The notes: generated by a model not told the origin, from the letters alone. A stretch of DNA of 48,734 bases from an uncultured Bacteroidota bacterium (GCA_903938445.1 CAJADG010000079.1:1-48734); one strand, 5' to 3'. Positions 26,199 through 35,460 are shown, counted from the stretch's first letter. Numbers and translations: made by a program.

Positions 26199-27644
26199 AT
26201 GCATTTAAAGTACGAATCACAACTGCGCGAACCCTTAGTATACGGTAATAAAACCTATGCTCAAGTTACTGAAGACATCGTGCGACCTATCGAAGCCAAA
26301 CCATCTCGTTTATGGTATATTGGTTTTTTCATTGCTGTTGCCTTACTTAGTTTTGGTGCATACAGTGTGTATCGTGAGGTAACTTACGGTATTGGTCAGT
26401 GGAACTTGAACAAAACCATTGGATGGGGTTGGGATATTACCAACTTCGTATGGTGGGTAGGTATCGGTCACGCGGGTACTTTGATTTCTGCTGTATTATT
26501 ATTGTTCCGTCAAGGATGGAGAACTGGTGTAAACCGTGCTGCTGAGGCAATGACCATTTTTGCCGTTATGTGTGCGGGTCAATTCCCAATCTTCCACATG
26601 GGTCGTGTTTGGATGGCCTTTTTCGTAATGCCTTATCCTAACTCTCGCGGACCATTATGGGTGAACTTTAACTCTCCTTTATTATGGGACGTATTTGCGA
26701 TCTCAACATATTTCACAGTATCCTTATTATTCTGGTACTCTGGTTTATTACCTGACTTTGCAACAGTACGTGATAGAGCATTTACAAAATTGCGTAAAAA
26801 ATTATACGGTATTGCTTCATTCGGTTGGAATGGTTCTACTAAACATTGGCAAAGACACGAGAGTTTATCTTTAGTATTAGCAGGTTTATCTACTCCGCTA
26901 GTATTATCGGTACACACCATCGTATCTTTTGACTTTGCTACTTCAGTAATTCCTGGATGGCATACTACGATCTTCCCTCCATACTTCGTTGCCGGTGCGA
27001 TCTTCTCTGGATTCGCAATGGTACAAACCTTATTATTAATAGTAAGAAAAGTATTTGGATTAACTGACTATATCACCATCGGTCACATCGATTTAATGAA
27101 TAAAGTAATTGTACTTACTGGTTCTATCGTAGGTATCGCTTACTTAACTGAATTGTTCATGGGTTGGTATTCTCAAAATAAATATGAAGGTTACACTTTC
27201 TGGTATAGCCGTGCTTATTTATTTAGCCCTTATGGCTGGAGCTATTGGGGTATGATGGCTTGTAACGTAATTTCTCCGCAAATTTTCTGGTCTAAGAAAA
27301 TGAGAAGAAATGTATTCGTTACTTTCTTCATGAGTATCATCGTTAACATTGGTATGTGGTTTGAGCGTTTCGTAATTATCGTTACCTCATTATATCGTGA
27401 TTACTTACCTTCTAGCTGGTCTGTTTACTACAGCCCTAGTATCTGGGAGATTGGTTTTTACGCTGGAACATTTGGATTGTTCTTCACTTGCTTCTTCTTA
27501 TTCGCTAAATACTTCCCAGTAATTGCTGTGGCAGAAATTAAGTATGTATTAAAGAGAAGTGGTGAGTCTTACAAACCAGAGTTTGATGCAATTGAAGCGC
27601 AACCGCTTGAATCATTTGTTCACGATCATGCGCACGCACATTAA
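26199..27644 (+). CDS. actC: Alternative Complex III subunit C, NrfD-like membrane protein
   Basis: 481 residues with about ten transmembrane helices. It starts HLKYESQLREPLVYGNKTYAQVTEDI and contains WNLNKTIGWGWDITNFVWWVGIGHAGTLISAVLLL, the hallmark NrfD/PsrC-type helix with the His that contacts quinol. Later conserved stretches include GRVWMAFFVMPYPNSRGPLWVNFNSPLLWDVFAISTYF and LSVHTIVSFDFATSVIPGWHTTIFPPYFVAGA. ActC forms a quinol-binding membrane half of the complex. The C-terminus ends in a short His-rich tail (HDHAHAH). It is 38 bases after actB and 22 bases before actD. Confidence 0.96.
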   Translation: MHLKYESQLREPLVYGNKTYAQVTEDIVRPIEAKPSRLWYIGFFIAVALLSFGAYSVYREVTYGIGQWNLNKTIGWGWDITNFVWWVGIGHAGTLISAVLLLFRQGWRTGVNRAAEAMTIFAVMCAGQFPIFHMGRVWMAFFVMPYPNSRGPLWVNFNSPLLWDVFAISTYFTVSLLFWYSGLLPDFATVRDRAFTKLRKKLYGIASFGWNGSTKHWQRHESLSLVLAGLSTPLVLSVHTIVSFDFATSVIPGWHTTIFPPYFVAGAIFSGFAMVQTLLLIVRKVFGLTDYITIGHIDLMNKVIVLTGSIVGIAYLTELFMGWYSQNKYEGYTFWYSRAYLFSPYGWSYWGMMACNVISPQIFWSKKMRRNVFVTFFMSIIVNIGMWFERFVIIVTSLYRDYLPSSWSVYYSPSIWEIGFYAGTFGLFFTCFFLFAKYFPVIAVAEIKYVLKRSGESYKPEFDAIEAQPLESFVHDHAHAH

Positions 27645-27666
27645 TTATTAGTTTAAGAAATATACT

Positions 27667-28251
27667 ATGGCACAAAAGAAATTTGTTGTTGGTTGTTTTG
27701 ATGATGAAAAAGTATTGTTTCCTGCAGTTAAGCAAGTGCGTACTGCTGGTTATAAAATCAAAGATGTTTATACTCCGTTCCCTGTGCATGGTTTAGACCA
27801 CGCGTTGGGTATGCGTGAAACAAGCTTGCATACAGCCGGCTTTATATATGGTATCACAGGTACAACTACTGCAATTAGTTGCATTAGCTGGATCTTCACA
27901 AAAGATTGGCCTTTAAACATTGGTGGTAAACCTCACTTTGCTTTACCAGCATGGATCCCAATCATTTTTGAGTTAACTGTATTATTTGCTGCCGTAGGTA
28001 TGGTAATGACTTTTATGTGGTTATGTCAAATGGCACCTGGTGTTAAAAAACATCACTTCCATAAAAGAGCAACAGATGATTTATTTGTAATGGTTATTGA
28101 GTGTACTGAAAAAACAAACGCCGAAGATTTAAAAGCTTTATTAGCTGCTAACGGTGCTGTGGAAACAGATATTCAAATTGCTGAAGACGGATGGTGGTTT
28201 GGAACTTATGATAACGAAAATGAAAACTTATACAAGCAAGTAACCAACTAG
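27667..28251 (+). CDS. actD: Alternative Complex III subunit D (DUF3341)
   Basis: 194 residues. The N-terminal cytoplasmic part has the DUF3341 features FVVGCFDDEKVLFPAVKQVRTAGYKIKDVYTPFPVHGLDHALGMRETSL. Two transmembrane helices follow, with a short loop holding INIGGKPHFALPAWIPI, and then a C-terminal soluble part with KKHHFHKRATDDLFVMVIE. ActD is a small structural subunit of the ACIII membrane module. After the stop is an inverted repeat (ACCTGC TT GCAGGT at 28263-28276) with no T run, perhaps an mRNA-stabilising hairpin between actD and actE. Confidence 0.94.
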   Translation: MAQKKFVVGCFDDEKVLFPAVKQVRTAGYKIKDVYTPFPVHGLDHALGMRETSLHTAGFIYGITGTTTAISCISWIFTKDWPLNIGGKPHFALPAWIPIIFELTVLFAAVGMVMTFMWLCQMAPGVKKHHFHKRATDDLFVMVIECTEKTNAEDLKALLAANGAVETDIQIAEDGWWFGTYDNENENLYKQVTN

Positions 28252-28314
28252 TTATCAATTCAACCTGCTTGCAGGTGGTGGAAGAAAAAATTTAAATGAA
28301 TTAAGTAAAACAAG

Positions 28315-28911
28315 ATGAATAAATTTTTAGCAATAACATTCTTAGCTGTAGTAGTTGCATTAACTAGTTGTAGCGATGTGAAGCGTACTCCAGGTTCTAT
28401 CTATATGCCGGATATGGCGTATAGCCGCGCATATGAAACTTATGCCGATCATAGTAACCTTACTGAAAAAGGAATCAACTACAACAATATGCCTGTTGCA
28501 GGTACTATTGCACGTGGTCACGATATGCCTTTTCCAATTGCGAAAGATAAAGCAGGTGATACGGTGAATTATTATGCTTCAAGATCAGTGGTAAATCCAA
28601 TTGATTCTTTAAGTAAGAAAGATTATGAGGAAGCTGAGCGTTTATATTTAATTAACTGTGGTATTTGTCATGGTGCTAAATTAAATGGTAACGGTCCTTT
28701 ATATAAAGATGGTAATGGTCCTTATCCTGCAAAGCCTGCAACATTAGTAGGTGATGTAAAATATGAAAGCATGCCAGCTGGTCAAATGTTTTACTCTGTT
28801 CAATATGGTAAAAACTTAATGGGATCATATGCTTCTCAATTAAGCAGACACCAACGCTGGATGATTATCCGTTACATTAAGGATAAACAAGCAGCTGCTA
28901 AAAAAGGATAA
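28315..28911 (+). CDS. actE: Alternative Complex III subunit E, monoheme cytochrome c lipoprotein
   Basis: 198 residues. The signal peptide ends in a lipobox (VVALTSCSD, Cys19), so the mature protein should be lipid-anchored on the periplasmic side. GSIYMPDMAYSRAYETY and the central region precede the single heme motif CGICHGAKLNGNGP. The axial Met is probably in the C-terminal KNLMGSYASQLSRHQRWMIIRYI. ActE is the monoheme partner that may hand electrons to the oxidase. Its gene lies between actD (63 bases) and actF (55 bases). Confidence 0.95.
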   Translation: MNKFLAITFLAVVVALTSCSDVKRTPGSIYMPDMAYSRAYETYADHSNLTEKGINYNNMPVAGTIARGHDMPFPIAKDKAGDTVNYYASRSVVNPIDSLSKKDYEEAERLYLINCGICHGAKLNGNGPLYKDGNGPYPAKPATLVGDVKYESMPAGQMFYSVQYGKNLMGSYASQLSRHQRWMIIRYIKDKQAAAKKG

Positions 28912-28966
28912 TCATAAATTAGAAAATCAAGATCGCAAAGATTTAAAAGACTATAAATAAGAAACG

Positions 28967-30196
28967 ATGGCATCTATTAAAGAACAATTTGAAATTCCTG
29001 GTAAATTAAAGACATGGGCTTATGCTTTAATCGGCATTGGTGGTGTTGCCTTATTGTATGGTATGTTTACCCAAGGATTCAGCACTGACGAACATGAGCA
29101 AGTTCATTTTTGGGGTACTTTAATGTACAATACCATTTTCTGGACTTTGGTGACCAACGCTGCTATGTTCTTTTTATGTTTCAGCACAATGGCGCAAGCT
29201 GCATGGATGCAATCCTTCCGCAGAATTGCTGAAGCCATCTCTACTTTAGTACCTGTATTTGGTAGTATCACTTTTGCAGTGTTAATATATGTAGTAGTGA
29301 GTGAGAAGCACCATATCTACCATTGGTTAGATGCTGCTGCTGTTGCAAAAGATCCTATCTTAAAAGGAAAGGCTGGTTTCTTAAATCCAACTTTCTTTAT
29401 TATCTGGACTACATTAGCCATTACATTATGGTCTTATTTTGGATATAGAATGCGTCAAATATCTCGCGAAGCTGACGAAAATCCAATGGATGCAGAAACT
29501 GCAAAAAGTTTCAACATTCGTAGCATGACACGCTCAGGATTTTTCTTAGTGTGGTTTGGTTTAACAGTGGCTTCTACAATTCCTTGGTTATGGTTAATGA
29601 GTATCGATGCACATTGGTATTCTACGATGTATAGCTGGTATACTTTTGCAAGTTCATTCGTTGCAGGTATGGCATTGATTGCACTTTGGGTAATCTACGC
29701 AAAAAATAAAGGCTATTTAGAATTAACAAACGCTGAGCACTTACATGACATTGCTAAATTCATGTTTGCGTTCTCTATCTTCTGGACTTACTTATGGTTC
29801 TCTCAATACATGTTAATTTGGTACGCTAATATTCCTGAGGAAACAGTTTACTTTAAACACCGTGTTCAAGGTGCATACAAACCAATTTTCTTCTTGAATT
29901 TAGTAGTTAACTTTTTAGCACCATTGATTATTTTAATGAAGCGTTCTGCTAAAAGAAATTTCACTTTGGTGGCTTTCATGGCAGTTTTGATTTTATTTGG
30001 TCACTGGATTGATTTTTACCAAATGGTAATGGGTAGCTTGATGAAAGATCATGTTACTTTAGGTTGGTTGGATTTTGGAATCCTTGGATTCTTTGTGGGT
30101 GTTTTAATTTTAATGGTTGCGCGTTCTTTAGCAAGCAAACCATTGATTGCAAAAAATCATCCGTTCTTAAAAGAAAGTATTATTCACCAAGTATAA
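28967..30196 (+). CDS. actF: Alternative Complex III subunit F, NrfD-like membrane protein
   Basis: 409 residues with about ten transmembrane helices. It is a distant homologue of ActC. Conserved features include FWGTLMYNTIFWTLVTNAAMFFLCFSTMAQAAW, HIYHWLDAAAVAKDPILKGKAGFLNPTFFI, RSMTRSGFFLVWFGLTVASTIPWLWLMSIDAHWYSTMYSWYTFASSFVAG and FSQYMLIWYANIPEETVYF. These match ActF, the second NrfD-fold half of ACIII. In known ACIII structures it may contribute to proton pathways. It ends the six-gene act series, 48 bases before coxB. Confidence 0.95.
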   Translation: MASIKEQFEIPGKLKTWAYALIGIGGVALLYGMFTQGFSTDEHEQVHFWGTLMYNTIFWTLVTNAAMFFLCFSTMAQAAWMQSFRRIAEAISTLVPVFGSITFAVLIYVVVSEKHHIYHWLDAAAVAKDPILKGKAGFLNPTFFIIWTTLAITLWSYFGYRMRQISREADENPMDAETAKSFNIRSMTRSGFFLVWFGLTVASTIPWLWLMSIDAHWYSTMYSWYTFASSFVAGMALIALWVIYAKNKGYLELTNAEHLHDIAKFMFAFSIFWTYLWFSQYMLIWYANIPEETVYFKHRVQGAYKPIFFLNLVVNFLAPLIILMKRSAKRNFTLVAFMAVLILFGHWIDFYQMVMGSLMKDHVTLGWLDFGILGFFVGVLILMVARSLASKPLIAKNHPFLKESIIHQV

Positions 30197-30244
30197 TCAT
30201 TGGAACCAACTAATATTGATTTAGAAATAACGAATTAAAGAATT

Positions 30245-31309
30245 ATGAGTTTATATTTATCTATCGCAATCATCGCCCTAATTTATGTGGTAATTTTTCA
30301 AATTGCCAAGGCGAGTGAATATGTATCAATCTTAAAGGGTGAAGAAAACAGCCGTAAGCAAAACAACAAGATCAACGGATTTTTAATGATCGTGTTTTTA
30401 GTGTTAGGTTTTGTGGGTGTGTACGTTTGTAATGACCTCCTTTTTGATAAAACTTTATTAGCACATCCTGCTGCAAGTATTCAAGGTGAAAGAGTTGACC
30501 AAATGCTTTGGATTACTTTAACCATTACAGGTATCGTGTTTATAATTACTCAAATATTATTATTCTGGTTCTCTTATAAATACCAAGAGCAAGAAAACAG
30601 AAAAGTATTCTTTTTTGCGCATAGCACTAAATTAGAATTAATCTGGACTGCGATTCCTGCAATCACTTTAACGGTGTTGGTAATTTTTGGTTTACGTAAC
30701 TGGTTCTTCTTTACTGGCGACGCTCCAAAAAATGCAATGGTAGTGGAAGTAACTGGAAAGCAATTTGGTTGGATTTTCCGTTATCCAGGAAAGGACGCTG
30801 TGTTTGGTAAAAAATATTATAAAAACATTGACCCTGCTAATAACTCAGTAGGTATTATTTGGGATGATAAATATGCTCAAGATGATATCTTAACGGAGCA
30901 AACAATGTATGTGGTTAAAGGTCAACCTGTAAAATTAATTATTGGTTCAAGAGACGTTATTCATGACGTAGGTTTATCTGCATTCCGTTTAAAAATGGAT
31001 GCGGTACCTGGTATCCCAACAACTATGTGGTTTACACCTAAGTATACTACTAAAGAAATGCGTGAGATGACAGGTAATCCTAATTACACTTACGAAATTT
31101 CATGTGATCAATTATGTGGTAACGGTCACTACTCTATGAAGGGTGTGATTGAAGTGGTTGAGCAAGAAGAATATGATTTATGGATGGCGAAGCAAAAGCC
31201 TCAATACTTTGTTGCCAATCCTGACAAGGATCCTGAAGCTGCGAAAGCGGCTGCAACTGCTGCACCTGCTAAGGACAGCACTGCAAAAGTAGCAACAGCA
31301 AAAATGTAA
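30245..31309 (+). CDS. coxB: Cytochrome c oxidase subunit II
   Basis: 354 residues. Three hydrophobic helices (about 5-20, 44-64 and 88-110) are followed by another at 135-155 and the periplasmic cupredoxin domain. The CuA ligands are visible as His240 (DVIHDVGL), Cys287, Cys291, His295 and Met298 in CDQLCGNGHYSM. Gln289 occupies the position more often held by Glu, and it contributes only a backbone carbonyl. The C-terminus is an Ala/Lys-rich tail (AKAAATAAPAKDSTAKVATAKM). No cytochrome c domain is fused here, so electrons should come from the ACIII hemes. It lies directly downstream of actF, consistent with an ACIII-oxidase supercomplex. Confidence 0.96.
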   Translation: MSLYLSIAIIALIYVVIFQIAKASEYVSILKGEENSRKQNNKINGFLMIVFLVLGFVGVYVCNDLLFDKTLLAHPAASIQGERVDQMLWITLTITGIVFIITQILLFWFSYKYQEQENRKVFFFAHSTKLELIWTAIPAITLTVLVIFGLRNWFFFTGDAPKNAMVVEVTGKQFGWIFRYPGKDAVFGKKYYKNIDPANNSVGIIWDDKYAQDDILTEQTMYVVKGQPVKLIIGSRDVIHDVGLSAFRLKMDAVPGIPTTMWFTPKYTTKEMREMTGNPNYTYEISCDQLCGNGHYSMKGVIEVVEQEEYDLWMAKQKPQYFVANPDKDPEAAKAAATAAPAKDSTAKVATAKM

Positions 31310-31360
31310 TTGATAGTAGAACAAAAGACAATTAAAGAAAAACTTATTTAAATAAAAGGT

Positions 31361-33163
31361 ATGAGTCACGAAGCAGTATTACACGCACACGAATCTCATG
31401 GACATGATGATCATGGTCATCACGAACATCATGATACATTCTTAACTAAATATGTATTTAGTCAAGACCATAAAATGATCGCGAAGCAATTCTTGATCAC
31501 TGGTATGGTTTGGGCGGTACTAGGTGGTTTAATGAGTGTGCTTTTCCGTTTACAATTAGGTTATCCTGATGCAAGTTTCCCTTGGTTAGAATCTATCTTG
31601 GGCAAATGGGCAAAAGGTGGTCAAATTACACCTGAAGCTTATTACGCTTTAGTAACAACACACGGAACGGTATTGGTATTCTTTGTATTAACTGCAGGTT
31701 TATCTGGTACTTTCGCTAACTTTTTAATTCCATTACAAATTGGTGCACGTGATATGGCGTCTCCATTTATGAATATGCTTTCTTACTGGTTCTTCTTAGC
31801 AGCTAGTATTGTAATGATGTCTTCATTATTTGTAGAGACTGGACCATTTAGTGGTGGTTGGGTAGCGTATCCTCCATTGTCTGCATTGCGTGATGCATCT
31901 CCAGGTTCTAAATCTGGTATGGACTTATGGATTATCTCAATGGCATTGTTCGTAGTATCTTCTTTATTAGGAGGATTAAATTATATCGCTACCATTTTAA
32001 ACATGCGTACAAAAGGTATGAGCATGACACGTTTACCTTTAACCATTTGGGCATTATTCTTTACAGCGGTATTAGGGGTATTGTCTTTCCCTGTATTATT
32101 ATCTGGTTTTATCTTATTAATTTTTGATAGAAACTTTGGTACTTCTTTCTATCTTTCTGATATTTTCGTGAATGGTGTAGGTGCATTATCTAACGAAGGT
32201 GGTAGTGCCATTTTATACCAACACTTATTCTGGTTCTTAGGTCACCCTGAGGTTTACATTATCTTATTACCTGCCATGGGTATGGTTTCTGAGATTATGT
32301 CTGTAAACTCTCGTAAACCCATCTTTGGTTACATGGCGATGTTAGGTTCATTATTTGCAATTGCAGTATTGGCCTTCTTAGTATGGGCGCACCATATGTT
32401 CGTTACAGGATTAAATCCATTCTTAGGATCTGTATTCGTTCTTTTAACTTTATTAATCGCAGTTCCTTCTGCTATCAAAGTATTTAACTGGTTAACTACT
32501 TTATGGAGAGGTAATATCCGTTTCACTCCTGGTATGTTGTTTGCAATTGGTTTTGTAAGCTTATTTATCTCTGGAGGTCTAACAGGTATTTGGTTAGGTA
32601 ACGCTGCTTTGGATATTCACTTACACGATACTTATTTCGTAATTGCGCACTTCCATATTGTAATGGGTGTGGCAAGTATGTTTGGTATGTTTGCTGGTGT
32701 GTACCACTGGTTCCCTAAAATGTATGGTCGCTATTTAAATAACTCTTTAGGTTACATGCACTTTTGGGTTACATTGGCAGGTGCTTACATGATTTTCTGG
32801 CCAATGCACTACGAAGGTTTAGCGGGTATGCCTCGTCGTTATTTTGATTTTAGTATTTGGGAAAGCTTTAAGCAATTCGCTGAATTAAATCGTTTCATTA
32901 GTACGGTTGCAATGATTGTTTTTGCTGCTCAACTTTTATTTATCATTAACTTCTTCTATTCTATATTCAAAGGTCGTAAAGTAACAGATCCAAATCCTTG
33001 GAAATCTAATACTTTAGAGTGGACTACTCCAATTAATCCTGGTCACGGTAACTGGCCTGGTGAAATTCCTGAAGTACATCGTTGGCCTTATGATTACGGT
33101 AAGGATGGTGTTGACTTTATCCCACAAGATGTTCCAGTGGGTGATCACGAATCAAGCCATTAA
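31361..33163 (+). CDS. coxA: Cytochrome c oxidase subunit I (heme-copper oxidase, A family)
   Basis: 600 residues, about twelve helices. The first twenty-five residues hold a striking His/Asp-rich stretch (HESHGHDDHGHHEHHD). Catalytic features are TTHGTVLVFFV (low-spin heme His), GHPEVYIILLP (CuB His, cross-linked Tyr and the Glu of A1-type enzymes), WAHHMFVTG (CuB His pair) and HDTYFVIAHFHIVMG (two heme ligand His). It reduces oxygen at the heme a3-CuB centre and pumps protons. The gene is 51 bases after coxB. A strong hairpin follows within the operon. The His-rich N-terminus might bind copper during assembly, which is an inference. Confidence 0.97.
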   Translation: MSHEAVLHAHESHGHDDHGHHEHHDTFLTKYVFSQDHKMIAKQFLITGMVWAVLGGLMSVLFRLQLGYPDASFPWLESILGKWAKGGQITPEAYYALVTTHGTVLVFFVLTAGLSGTFANFLIPLQIGARDMASPFMNMLSYWFFLAASIVMMSSLFVETGPFSGGWVAYPPLSALRDASPGSKSGMDLWIISMALFVVSSLLGGLNYIATILNMRTKGMSMTRLPLTIWALFFTAVLGVLSFPVLLSGFILLIFDRNFGTSFYLSDIFVNGVGALSNEGGSAILYQHLFWFLGHPEVYIILLPAMGMVSEIMSVNSRKPIFGYMAMLGSLFAIAVLAFLVWAHHMFVTGLNPFLGSVFVLLTLLIAVPSAIKVFNWLTTLWRGNIRFTPGMLFAIGFVSLFISGGLTGIWLGNAALDIHLHDTYFVIAHFHIVMGVASMFGMFAGVYHWFPKMYGRYLNNSLGYMHFWVTLAGAYMIFWPMHYEGLAGMPRRYFDFSIWESFKQFAELNRFISTVAMIVFAAQLLFIINFFYSIFKGRKVTDPNPWKSNTLEWTTPINPGHGNWPGEIPEVHRWPYDYGKDGVDFIPQDVPVGDHESSH

Positions 33164-33170
33164 AAAATTG

Positions 33171-33205
33171 ATTATGCCCTGTTTGATCAGGGCATAATTA
33201 TTTTA
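33171..33205 (+). terminator. Hairpin between coxA and ctaB (partial terminator or processing site)
   Basis: A perfect 11-base stem ATTATGCCCTG/CAGGGCATAAT with a 6-base loop starts 8 bases after the coxA stop. Only an interrupted T-rich stretch (TATTTTATC) follows, so it may reduce rather than end transcription into ctaB, or protect the coxA mRNA 3' end. Confidence 0.7.
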
Positions 33206-33236
33206 TCTCCAATAACGGGTTTATATAACGAATTAA

Positions 33237-34112
33237 GTGAAAGCAACTTTAAAAAATTACGGACAGCTCATGAAGTTTACACTCAGTTTTACTGTAGTGT
33301 TCACTTGCGTAATTTGTTTTCAGTTGGCGCCTAATGTTGCAGGTTATGATTGGTTCAATATTTTATTATTGACTTTTGCAGGACTATGTATTACAGGAAG
33401 TGCAAATGCTATTAATCAATCTGTCGAAAAAGATACCGATGCACAAATGAAGCGTACGAGCAATCGTCCTGTTGCTGCGGGTAGATTAACACAACAACAA
33501 GCATATGGTTTTGCATTCATTACTGGTGTAGTTGGTGTTGGTTTAATGTGGTGGGGTTTTAATTTATCTTCTGCATTACTCTCTGCATTTAGTTTGTTTT
33601 TATATGCGTTTATTTATACGCCACTGAAAAAAATAAATTCAATTGCAGTATTGGTGGGCGCTTTTCCTGGTGCTATTCCTTGTTTAATAGGATGGGTGGC
33701 TGCTACCAATGAGTTTAGTGCAGGTGGATGGGCTTTATTATTAATACAATTCTTATGGCAGTTCCCACACTTTTGGGCAATTGCTTGGGTTTCACATAAT
33801 GATTATTCTAAAGTAGGTTTTAAATTATTACCTGCAAAAGAAGGTCCAACAAGGTTTACAGCAGTACAAAGTATTATGTATGCAGTGTTGATGATTCCAA
33901 TTGGTTTTATTCCGCACTACTTACACTTAACAGGTGAATGGAGTATGTGGGTGGTATTGGTTGCCAATATGTTTATGGTAGTGCAATGTGTTAGATTGTA
34001 TCAAAACATGGGTGTCCAAGCAGCACGTCGTGTTATGTTTAGCAGTTATATTTATTTACCCATTGTTTATTTATCCTTACTTGCGGACAAATCAAATTTC
34101 GTACATCTATAA
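33237..34112 (+). CDS. ctaB: Protoheme IX farnesyltransferase
   Basis: 291 residues from a GTG at 33237. A stop codon (TAA) precedes it directly, so no earlier start is possible, and the next ATG (33270) would remove conserved N-terminal sequence (LKNYGQLMKFTLSFTVVFTC). UbiA-family prenyltransferase motifs are present: ANAINQSVEKDTDAQMKRTSNRPVAAGRL (first Asp-rich motif) and FWQFPHFWAIAWVSHNDYSKVGFKLLP (second). CtaB converts heme B to heme O in the membrane, the precursor of the heme A used by CoxA. It is placed between oxidase subunit I and III genes. Confidence 0.96.
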   Translation: MKATLKNYGQLMKFTLSFTVVFTCVICFQLAPNVAGYDWFNILLLTFAGLCITGSANAINQSVEKDTDAQMKRTSNRPVAAGRLTQQQAYGFAFITGVVGVGLMWWGFNLSSALLSAFSLFLYAFIYTPLKKINSIAVLVGAFPGAIPCLIGWVAATNEFSAGGWALLLIQFLWQFPHFWAIAWVSHNDYSKVGFKLLPAKEGPTRFTAVQSIMYAVLMIPIGFIPHYLHLTGEWSMWVVLVANMFMVVQCVRLYQNMGVQAARRVMFSSYIYLPIVYLSLLADKSNFVHL

Positions 34113-34122
34113 AATTTTATTT

Positions 34123-34698
34123 ATGTCAACAGATATTCAAATGGAAAAGAAAAAAATTCACCCTTATCAATTTTATTTGTGGGCTGGATTGGGAAGTGTT
34201 GTGATGATGTTTGCTGGTTTAACAAGTGCTTATATTGTTAAAAAGAGCCAGGCAAGTTGGTTAGAGTTTGACCTACCGAATGTTTTTATGGTTTCAACGG
34301 TAGTCATTTTAATTAGCAGCTTTACCATTCAAATGGCGGTAAAAAAGCAAAAAGAACAGAACGAAAATCAGTACCGTGGTTTTTTAGCGGTGACTGCTAT
34401 TTTGGGTCTGGTTTTTATCTTATTACAAATACAAGGATTTAGAACTTTGGAAGGAAATAGCATTGCTTTAACTGGAGCTAGAAGCAATTCTGCAGCTTCC
34501 TTTTTGTTTGTAATTACGGGCTTGCACCTTTTGCACGTTTTAGGGGGTGTGATTGCCTTGGTTTGGATCAGTTTAAAGGCGTTTTCGTCTAAAAACAACA
34601 TAAATAACGACTTGCCAGTCAAATTGATATCCAATTATTGGCATTTTGTAGACATATTGTGGGTGTACCTTTTTGTATTCCTTCATTGGGTGGGCTAA
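34123..34698 (+). CDS. Cytochrome c oxidase subunit III (first copy)
   Basis: 191 residues from the ATG at 34123, 10 bases after the ctaB stop. A longer frame reaching back to 33988 lies inside ctaB and is rejected. It has about five helices: HPYQFYLWAGLGSVVMMFAGLTSAYIV, LPNVFMVSTVVILISSFTIQMAV, GFLAVTAILGLVFILLQIQGF, the helix with LFVITGLHLLHVLGGVIALVWI, and the final YWHFVDILWVYLFVFLHW. These are the short-type COX3 features, with the conserved GLHxLHVxGG motif and the WHFVDxxW ending. Subunit III stabilises the oxidase and its proton uptake. It is shorter and more divergent than the second copy just downstream. Confidence 0.93.
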   Translation: MSTDIQMEKKKIHPYQFYLWAGLGSVVMMFAGLTSAYIVKKSQASWLEFDLPNVFMVSTVVILISSFTIQMAVKKQKEQNENQYRGFLAVTAILGLVFILLQIQGFRTLEGNSIALTGARSNSAASFLFVITGLHLLHVLGGVIALVWISLKAFSSKNNINNDLPVKLISNYWHFVDILWVYLFVFLHWVG

Positions 34699-34773
34699 AC
34701 CCAAAAAAAGTAGGGTATTTTTATGCAAATATCCTTGATAGCCAATATTTTTGCACTGAAATCGAAATAGCAC

Positions 34774-35460
34774 ATGTCAAATGTAACAACTGCTTCAACA
34801 AAGGAAGCAAAATGGTGGAACGGGGGAAAAAGCCCTTTTGATGTAGAATACGGAAAAGTAATGATGTGGTACTTTTTAATGAGTGACGCATTTACTTTTG
34901 GCGCATTCTTAATTGCTTATGGTACTGTACGTTTTTCAACAAACGGATGGCCTAATCCAAACGAAGTATTTAAAAGTTATCCTTTTGCGGGTGAAGGTAC
35001 CAACGCTCCTTTAGTGTTTGTATCTATCATGACTTTCATTTTGATTGTGAGTTCGGTAACCATGGTATTGGCTGTTCATGCAGGTAAGATGATGGATAAA
35101 AAAGGAGTAGTTAGAAATATGATTTTAACCATCATTGGTGGTATTGCTTTTTTAAGCTGTCAAGCTTGGGAGTGGAATCACTTACATCACGAAGGTGCAT
35201 GGTGGGGTATGAATCCGTTCATCAATGCGGATGGTACTGCTTCATCTACTAACTTCACTAACTTTTTCTTTACCATCACTGGTTTCCATGGATTTCACGT
35301 ATTTAGTGGTGTAGTTATTAATATCATTATGTTAATCATGACTTTAACGAATCAGTTTGAGAAAAGAGGTCATTACTTAATGATTGAAAAAGCTGGATTG
35401 TATTGGCACTTTGTAGATTTAGTGTGGGTATTTGTATTCACTTGTTTCTACTTATTATAA
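34774..35460 (+). CDS. Cytochrome c oxidase subunit III (second copy)
   Basis: 228 residues with five hydrophobic helices. Conserved features are YGKVMMWYFLMSDAFTFGAFLIAYGTVRF, FILIVSSVTMVLAVHAGK, GGIAFLSCQAWEWNHLHHEGA (a His-rich turn), TNFFFTITGFHGFHVFSGVVINIIM (the GFHGxHVxxG motif) and YWHFVDLVWVFVFTCFYLL at the C-terminus. Having two tandem subunit III genes is seen in other Bacteroidota caa3-type clusters. The copies are clearly different in sequence, so they probably form a heterodimeric part or have different roles. It starts 75 bases after the first copy. Confidence 0.95.
   Translation: MSNVTTASTKEAKWWNGGKSPFDVEYGKVMMWYFLMSDAFTFGAFLIAYGTVRFSTNGWPNPNEVFKSYPFAGEGTNAPLVFVSIMTFILIVSSVTMVLAVHAGKMMDKKGVVRNMILTIIGGIAFLSCQAWEWNHLHHEGAWWGMNPFINADGTASSTNFTNFFFTITGFHGFHVFSGVVINIIMLIMTLTNQFEKRGHYLMIEKAGLYWHFVDLVWVFVFTCFYLL

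Noticed and set aside
28262..28277. Inverted repeat between actD and actE as a terminator.
   Set aside because: The stem is only six bases with a two-base loop and no T run follows, and the operon continues.
33988..34122. N-terminal extension of the first subunit III gene into ctaB.
   Set aside because: It lies in another frame within ctaB and does not resemble COX3; the ATG at 34123 gives the normal start.
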